Position numbers and translations under genes: made by a program. From positions 56,321,459-56,385,458 of the forward strand of contig NC_071392.1 in NCBI RefSeq assembly GCF_022682495.2: DNA of 64,000 nucleotides, written 5' to 3'. Positions 57,366 to 64,000 of the stretch are shown here, in pieces. The stretch is from Desmodus rotundus (Eukaryota; Chordata; Mammalia; Chiroptera; Phyllostomidae). Within the stretch, counting starts at the first letter, position 1. Each line of letters begins with the position of its first letter. The notes beneath the pieces were generated by a model. That model did not search any database, was not told the origin of the DNA, and saw only the letters and a program-made list of their open reading frames with translations.

Positions 57366-60298
57366 TTTAGGTGCCTCTTTTTATTTGTTTCTGTGTGTCA
57401 GGATGCTGCGCTTTGCATCCCTGTCTTTGTGGATTGGACTTCTGTGGTAGGAGTACTGTGGGACTCAGTGATGCATTCTCTTTGATCTTGTTGTCTACAT
57501 GCTCTAAGGTTACCCTTTCTTCTGTTAGTGTGGACTGTCTTATTGTTCTTTGGCTTTGTTTGTTGGTCACTTCTTTGTTGGTAGATTCTTCCCTCTTGTG
57601 GGCTTACTGGTAGTCACAACTCCCACTTTGTCTTGTATGTTGTTGTACAGGTGTTGGTTAACAAAAGAGTATTACCAGACAATCAAACCTATGCCAGAAA
57701 AAAGATCCCCCTATCACATCAGCAATATAAGCCACAATTGAGCAAATGATGATAAAAGTGAAGACAGATTTAAAAATTATAATATAGGACTAAGGGAATA
57801 TGAGATGACTAAAGGAGGGGAAAATGTTTTTGAGTGAGAAGAGAGAGAAGAATTGATTAGAGTAGGGATAGAACTGAGGTGAACAAAATTTAAAACATAA
57901 GTAAAACTCAGAAGGGCAGTGGCAAAATGGGGTAAGATAAGGGAAGAGCATACTGTGAGGTTTGAAGTAAAATTAAAAAGGCATTGGACCAACTGGAGCA
58001 AAATTTTAGAGAAATCACATCAGAGTCAATAGCAATGACAGCTAAATGAAGTTTAATAAAGTTGGATGGGGAATAAGAATATTGCACGAAAGAGAGAAGT
58101 GAATATGAGATGCTTACAGTAAAGAAAATGATTCTGAATGGATGGGGGAAGCAAATTAATAAGAGTAAGACATAAAACCCAGGCTTAGAGAGGGAAAAAA
58201 TTAAAATAAAATTCCTCATTCAGCCGATTAGGAGCAGTGGGAAGGCAAAATGGAGTAATACAGGGGAGAGTATCATATGGAATTTAACGTACAAACAATT
58301 AGTGGACATACAAGAGTTGTATTGGAGAAGTACAGCAATAACAGTGGTATTTCACCCAACTAGCCACAGTGTATTAAGGTGGAAGGGAAATAAAACTATT
58401 ATAAAAGGAGAAAAAGAGTATGAGCTGACTTAAGAAAGAAGAACATTTATGTGAAGTTAAATGTAGGAGAAATAGTAAGAGTAAAGAATAGGAACATGGC
58501 CTAGTGTCAGCAAAAATAAAGTTTACAACAGTAAGAAATGTCAGGAAGATGGCAAAATGGAATAAGACCAGGGAAGGGTGCTGTGTGGGATTTGAAATAA
58601 CAATAAATATATAATCTGAATAAAAAGAATAAAAAGTTAAAGACCAAGAGTAGTGACTTATTAGGAATATGAGATAAGTGAAAGAAGAAAAATTAAAATG
58701 CTATATGAAAGGTACCAAAAATAACACAAAAACAAAGAAAACAAAAAAAGAGAAAAATAGAGAGATATAAAATCACACAAGTTCTCCTAAAGAGCAAGGT
58801 GAAATTTTTCTCAGCTGTTGGTGTTCACCTTCTGGCTTCCTTCTGGATCCATTACTGGTTTTCTGTCAGTTCCAGGTCCTGGGTGGATCATGCAACTTCT
58901 AGCAACACCATCTGTGTCTCCTTTCCCTGTCTCTAGAGGGAACTTTTATTGTGATCGAGAGGGTGAGGTCTCTGTGTGTTCCCTGGGAGGCACTGTTCAG
59001 TCTTCTAGGAAAATTGTGAGAGTGTTTTTCCTGCCCCTACATCTCCCATCTTAGTCTGCCCCAGTTTATTTCCAATAATGTATACTTTCTGCTTAAATAG
59101 CTGTCTGTTTCACTGGGGGCAGGGGACAATCTGGGTAAGAGTCTCAGCTCTCTCTTGATTGGTGTAATCTGCAGCTCTGTGTGTGAGCCAAGTCTGGGTG
59201 GTGCCCTAGATCCCCCTTGTTGTACCCTTTAATAACTTCTTCTTTTGATAGCCTCAGTGATATAGAGCCCTAAAACCCAGTGTACGTCTTTTCCCTGTGG
59301 AGAGTTCAAAATGGGCTCTTTTAGGCATTAACCTTGCCATCTTACTCTTGCAGGGGAAACCACTCCTGCTGGTTCTTAAGTCTTCCCAATCAGGTTTGCA
59401 GATCTTCCCCTGCAAGGAGGATGGGGCTGGGCTCAATTTTCCCTTCAGGTGGTTCTGCCAAAGAATGGGGTGGCGATAGTTCTGGCCTACAATAATCACA
59501 TGTGCACAGTTTTCAGCCCATTACTGCCATAGCATTCTGTGGCCCGCACTGTACACACTGCGCCATTGCGTTGGGCTAGGGCAAAGAAACCACCTTGCTT
59601 TGCCCTCCTTTGATCAATCTTCCACGTGCACTGAGTGGTAGGAAATCATCCCCACAGTCTTCCCTCCTTTTGCCCAGGCAGCTGTGCATACACTTGGGCC
59701 CTGTCCAGCACACCTCAGTTCCCCTTTTTAAAAAATGTCCCTGTGGATGGTGCTTCCACTCCAAGCTACTGCCCATCTTTCCACACTCTCCAACTCTCTG
59801 GCAGAAGTCTATCTCAGTCACAGCCAGTCTTAGCCCTCCTCTTCCCCCAGGTCCAGGTGTAGCCAGAATCCCCCTACTCTCTGACACTGTCCCAGCAGTG
59901 ACTGCCAGCCCAGCTTATTGAGCCACCAGCTTTGTACATGTGTGCAGCCTGTTTTTCTCCAGTGATCTGTGAATTCAAGTTGCTCCTGGTGTGGGTCTGT
60001 GGTTTCCCCAGTCTGGGAGGGGAGGCAGCCACTAGACTGATACTTCTGACTGGACTCTCCTCTGATATACCCATAGCAGCCACGGTTTCTGGCACCATGC
60101 CCGGAGACATTCCTTGACCAACTATAAAACCTCCTTACTATCTGGTTTTAAGTGTCCTCTGCACACTTTGGCTTCCAAACTTCATATCAGCTAAGACACT
60201 GTTGAGTGTTTACTTTGTTTTTTGGAAGATCGCTAAGTATCCCAATTGGGTGCATGAGCAAGTGGGCTCAGCTCCCACCTACTTTTCCACCATCTTCA
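57366..60298 (-). promoter_or_regulatory. L1-F 5' UTR (decayed promoter, ~2.9 kb)
   Basis: The longest 5' UTR here, because it carries three ~310-bp units (about 57900-58800). Distal to them are a GC-richer part (58850-60150) and the YY1-like 5' end (CCACCATCTTC, plus orientation). No long open frame supported. Confidence 0.75.
57900..58800 (-). repeat. Three ~310-bp 5' UTR tandem units of L1-F
   Basis: Markers GGCAAAATGGGGTAAGATAA (57921), GGCAAAATGGAGTAATACAG (58244) and GGCAAAATGGAATAAGACCA (58551) are spaced 323 and 307 bp apart. Each is followed by a similar GGGA(A/G)(A/G)G(A/C/T)(A/G)T and GATTTGAA-type block. ATTTCACCCAACTAGCCAC at 58349 lies 105 bp after the second marker, as in L1-A. 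Confidence 0.75.
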
Positions 60299-60319
60299 GA
60301 CTCTAAACTACTATTTTAA

Positions 60320-60680
60320 TTATGATGGGTCTTTTTGTGGGGTTTTTTGTGTTTATTTTTTTTGGGAATATCTGCATTTCTGATACTTGGGTGTCATATT
60401 TTCTTCACCAGGTCTGGGAAGTTTTCTGCCATTATTTCTTATTATACACTCTCTATCCTTTGCTCTCTCAATTCTCCTGCTGTTATCTTTATGATGTGAA
60501 TGTTGTCATGCTTCTTTTTGTCCAATGGATTTTAAAGTTATCTTCATTGAAAACATTTTTTTTTTTGGCTGCTCTGTTTAAGTGTTTTCTGTTAACTTAT
60601 CTTCTAAATCATTAACTTAATCCCCTGGTTTATCTAATGTATTGTTTTTTTCCTTTTAGTGTATTCTTTAATTCTCTTAC
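60320..60680 (-). mobile_element. L1 ORF1 remnant (old, antisense)
   Basis: TTTTAATTATGATGGGTCTT followed by CTGGGAAGTTTTCTGCCATTA and TATCCTTTGCTCTCTCAATT matches the antisense of the L1 ORF1 RRM region in order. Likely the L1 into which L1-F inserted, or an independent older fragment. Confidence 0.65.
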
Positions 60681-60782
60681 ATACATATGTATGGGGACCC
60701 TGTCTATAAGATAGAATAAGAGACCCAATAGTCCTGAGAGATTTAGAAATAAAAAGGGGCATTTAGCTTTATAAGGCATTCT

Positions 60783-61334
60783 TGACGCAGATCCCAGCCC
60801 ACAGGATCTGTTGTGGTTGAGGTATACACATACACACAGACTACAGAAATCCTGTGGAGAAAAAGGGGCTGCGTGGCCGCTCTCCAAGTTAGAGAGAGAG
60901 GGCCCTTGACCCCCACATGGACAGGCTTTTATTGTTTTTCTGGGCACATTACATAGAAGGCGATCCTCATTTACTATCCACAGGTTCACCACAAGTGATT
61001 ACCTTTTAAGGAGGACAAAGGACAGAACACTGCTAATTACTTCAAAGAGAACAATGTTACAGCTCAAGGGGGAAGTTGCTCACACTCCATACTTGGGTGG
61101 TTTAGCACAGACTTTAGGAAGATGAAGATGCTCAGTAAACATTTGCTGCCTCAATTCAGGGTGAGGGAGTTTTAGCAAGAGCAAGTCTCATAGCAGTCTA
61201 GGTACAATGCAGACCTGATTTCCCACTGGAGAACCTATCCATGGACGTGGGTCCTGCCCTCCAGCCTCGCTCCCCACTGGTTTTACCGAGTGGGGGCTGA
61301 CCCACATTTCCCACGCTTGGAATGGTTCCCCACA
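60783..61334 (-). mobile_element. Solo LTR 2 (same family, 552 bp)
   Basis: On the minus strand it begins TGTGGGGAACCATTCC and ends GATCTGCGTCA. Poly(A) signal at 60928-60933 (TTTATT on the plus strand). 6-bp flanks CATTCT (60777-60782) and GATTCT (61335-61340), one mismatch. No internal region. Confidence 0.85.
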
Positions 61335-61340
61335 GATTCT

Positions 61341-62290
61341 GAGCTAAGGATGAGGTAATACATGTTGGGAGTTTCAAGGGGTCACAGCAGGACAATCAGA
61401 TCAGATATTTAGTAAATAAAAGTTTGCCACATCCTATATATAGGTCAAAGAGGTTGTCTCTTGTAATCCTATATTATGGATTATAAGCTTGGACTTTAAT
61501 TCAAGTTCTCTTTGGTTGTTAATGGAAATGTAGACGTTTCCCTTGAGCCTGGCTTATGCTCTGAAACCAGAAGTTTCTCAAAAGTTCATGATGCTGCTGG
61601 GCTCCCAAAGTTAAACCTGTGGTATAAGCAGACAGGTATTTAATAAGAGACATCTCTATGAAAACAAAATTAAAACAAATGTTAATGATTAGAAAAGACT
61701 ATAATCATGGTTTCTTAGTTCTGAAGACAGGCAGAAAAGGAGATTTCTAGATGTCTATATCAAGTCAACTTCAGATGAAGTTAAGACAGACAGTAATAAT
61801 CTTATAAATTCTCCTGGTATTTAGTTTAAATGTCTCTGGTGACCTTTCTGGAATAGGAAAAATATTGTCCATAGATTAGCTGTTATGTTAATTTCTCTGA
61901 AGTCTACCTCAAGTTGCCTGACTTTGCTTACATGGTCTTGGAAAGGAAATATTTAGTTCTCAATGATTCCAAGTCAATAAATAGAAAAATGAAAATATTA
62001 CTTTTGATGTTTGCAGTCAAATTAAAAAACAAACAAACAAACAAACCAGAAATATTCAGGACCCAGTCCAGTTTATAGGTAGAAAATAAAAATGTCTACA
62101 GTTAATGAACTAGATATTAGAATTTAGTATGTACAATGGTATATTATATTTTCTATTGACACATTTCTCTCCATAAAGTTAACTGCATTTTTCACAAAAG
62201 ATCACCAAATTAAGATCAGTTTATTTGCAAAATATGTCTAGTTTTGATATATTTGTCCTGATTATTTATAAAAGTCCAGCAAGAACAGTG
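61341..62290. other. Unique AT-rich DNA between two solo LTRs
   Basis: No retroviral gene, ORF or recognisable repeat. The two LTRs do not enclose a provirus, because each has its own target-site duplication. Confidence 0.6.
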
Positions 62291-62296
62291 ACTATC

Positions 62297-62861
62297 TGAT
62301 GTGGACTCTGGCCAGTGGGGTCCATGTGTTGTAGCTGTGACAAATTCACATGGACTACAGAAGTCCTGTGGAGAAAAAGGGATGGAATGGCCACTCTCTG
62401 AGTGAGAGAGCACCCCGACCCATGCTTTGGACAGGCTTTCATTGCTTTTCTGGGTACATTACATTGAGGATGGTCCTCATTTACTGTGCACAGGTTCACT
62501 TTAGGTGATTACCTTTTACAGATAACAAAGGAGAGGAAGTTTCTAATTACTACAAAGAAAAAGGATATTTGCAAATGCAAAGGAAAAGTGGTTGAACTGG
62601 GTACACTCCATCCTTGGGAGGTTTAGCATAGATTTTAGGAAGTTACTTTTAAATATGCAGTAAACGTTTGCTGCCCCAATTCAGGGTGAGGGAGTTTTAG
62701 CAAAAAGCAAGCCTCAAAGCAGCCTAGGTATGATGCAGGCCTGATTCCCCATGGGAAAACTGATCCATGGGCTCAGGTCCTGTGTGCAGACTTGCTCCCA
62801 CCGGTGTTCCAAATCAGGGGTTAAGCTACATTCTCCATGCCATGTGGATAGGTTCTCTATA
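62297..62861 (-). mobile_element. Solo LTR 3 (same family, 565 bp)
   Basis: On the minus strand it begins TATAGAGAACCTATCC and ends GAGTCCACATCA. Perfect 6-bp duplication ACTATC (62291-62296 and 62862-62867). Its poly(A) signal is mutated to AATGAA (TTCATT on plus near 62440). Closer in sequence to LTR 1 than to LTR 2 in the middle part (for example CACCTAAAGTGAACCTGTGC in both). Confidence 0.88.
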
Positions 62862-62867
62862 ACTATC

Positions 62868-64000
62868 TACATCTGATAAATAGTCTCTTTTAAGTCTGCT
62901 TTGCTGAAATTTTTCATATTGAATCTTCATATTGAACTTGAAAGACCTTTGAGGGCAAAAGAGGCATGGTAAGGACTTGCCATAAGATGTTGCCTGCAAT
63001 ATCTATAGTTTAGATCTATTCCTCTCTTCTTGGGGTCTTCAAAATCTCTTGAATTTTTTGCACTTGTCAGGAAGCGACATTCTTTATTCTTCTGATAAGA
63101 CTGCTGAGAACCATGTAAGCAAGTTACTGGGTCAATATTCCCAAGCATTTATATTACCTTTCACAAGCCAATCATAATTCCTTAAATTTGGTCATATCAG
63201 AGTCCATGCATTGCTTTCTCAAATATGACATCCCAGTGAAAGCTTTGGTACATACAACTAACTTTTATTTATGTCCTATTATAAAGAGAATAAATTCCTA
63301 TTGAATTTATGCAAATAACTAGTGCTATAAAAATGAGAACACTCACTGTGAGTTTCTGAATTCTGGAGAGATCAAGTAGTGAGTAAAAAACAAATGTTTC
63401 AATTCTGCTTCAAAGCCCTAATTTACCAAATTGTTCTAAGTCATAGCTAGTTTTAGAGAAAGAAAAACTAAAAAATTAAATAAATAGCAACATATCAATG
63501 TCATAAAAATTTTAACCATTTAAAATTTTTAATCATGTGTAATTAAACTTTTTCTGTTGAAATCTCCAGTTTTTCCATTAGTTCTGTAAAGCTTGCCTGA
63601 TAATTGACAGTGATAGGATCAGTGATACTTTTAAGAAGTTTGCAAGACTATCTGTCAAGGCTCACGTAATTTGTTCAGCAAAGTGGTTGTCTTCATCACT
63701 AGAAATTGTGGAAGTTATACCCCAACTGGGAAACATTTTTAAAAAAAAAGTATCTCTGCAACTGTGAGGGCATCAGCTTTGCGGCAATGGAAAATTTTAG
63801 CTCTTTAATAAAACACAAGAACATATTGATAACCTAGACTAAGAGTGGCAGTTTACTGAAGTCTAGTTTAAGTGGACTATGGTAGATTAAAAAAAAATGC
63901 AAAAGCAGAAACAAAAATAATGTGGTTTGCCATGGAACCATGAATAACCAAATGGCTGTCTTGGATTTTTTATAGCTCCAACTATTCATTTAATTTACAG
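62868..64000. other. Unique AT-rich DNA
   Basis: No gene, RNA or recognisable repeat seen to the end of the window. Confidence 0.55.

Larger units (their letters stand above)
43989..60298 (-). mobile_element. L1-F: old L1 with complete 5' end, split by four later insertions
   Basis: The minus-strand L1 starts at about 60298 (GAAGATGGTGGA in sense) and runs through a long 5' UTR, ORF1 (57365 to about 56490) and ORF2 (56422 downward). It is interrupted by a HAL1-like element (54595-56086, itself holding an L1 tail), L1-G (46973-53610) and a solo LTR (45949-46511). It stops at about 43990 in the ORF2 C-terminal codons where L1-H begins; its own 3' UTR is missing. ORFs are heavily decayed. The oldest L1 in this part of the window. 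Confidence 0.87.

Noticed and set aside
60783..62861. The two minus-strand LTRs as 5' and 3' LTR of one small provirus
   Set aside because: Each is flanked by its own 6-bp duplication (CATTCT/GATTCT and ACTATC), and the DNA between them shows no primer-binding site or retroviral frame.

Overview
The window is repeat-dominated nuclear DNA from a placental mammal. It holds no host protein-coding gene, tRNA or rRNA gene that I can support. About three quarters of it is LINE-1 (L1) sequence by my boundaries. The recurring L1 3' end (a G-rich run, then AATAACAATAAAA) matches what I know of bat L1s, and a short fold-back hAT element and a HAL1-type element fit as well. I therefore infer a bat (Chiroptera); species and chromosome cannot be read from the sequence. 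No tRNA-derived VES-type SINE is visible, and the DNA-transposon/SINE background (MER5A, MIR) is old.

Layout. (1) 74-14393: an old full-length L1 on the minus strand (L1-A), interrupted by a twin-primed, part-inverted L1 (L1-B, about 1.52-2.52 kb) and by a young full-length plus-strand L1 (L1-C, 3342-10337). L1-C has an intact ORF1, an ORF2 broken at three points, and a 3' transduction of about 147 bp with its own poly(A) signal. (2) 14.4-18.4 kb: mostly unique DNA with MER5A, MIR and small microsatellites. (3) 18395-27711: an old plus-strand L1 tail (E1) carrying a 36-bp L1 micro-insertion and two larger L1s (E3, E2) inserted at nearly one site. (4) 27.7-37.3 kb: the least L1-rich part, with an ancient L1 5'-UTR-like stretch, a CTCF-like motif, a recursive-splice-like motif, a short L1 3' end, an hAT MITE and a degraded gammaretrovirus-like env fragment followed by a 3' LTR. 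(5) 37290-60298: a minus-strand nest. L1-H (full length) adjoins L1-F (old, 5'-complete). L1-F is split by a solo LTR, by full-length L1-G, and by a HAL1-like element that itself contains a small L1 tail. (6) 60.3-64 kb: an L1 ORF1 remnant, two more solo LTRs of the same class II-like family, and AT-rich unique DNA.

The biology here is retrotransposition. L1 ORF1p (RNA-binding trimer) and ORF2p (endonuclease and reverse transcriptase) copy L1 RNA into A/T-rich targets. The window records most known by-products: target-site duplications, 5' truncation, twin-priming inversion, 3' transduction and nesting. The most novel-looking signal is a tandem unit of about 310 bp in the 5' UTR of three older L1s (A, E3, F). 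It is absent from the younger C, G and H copies, whose 5' UTRs carry a long polypyrimidine tract (sense strand) instead. This suggests a change of promoter architecture within the L1 lineage.
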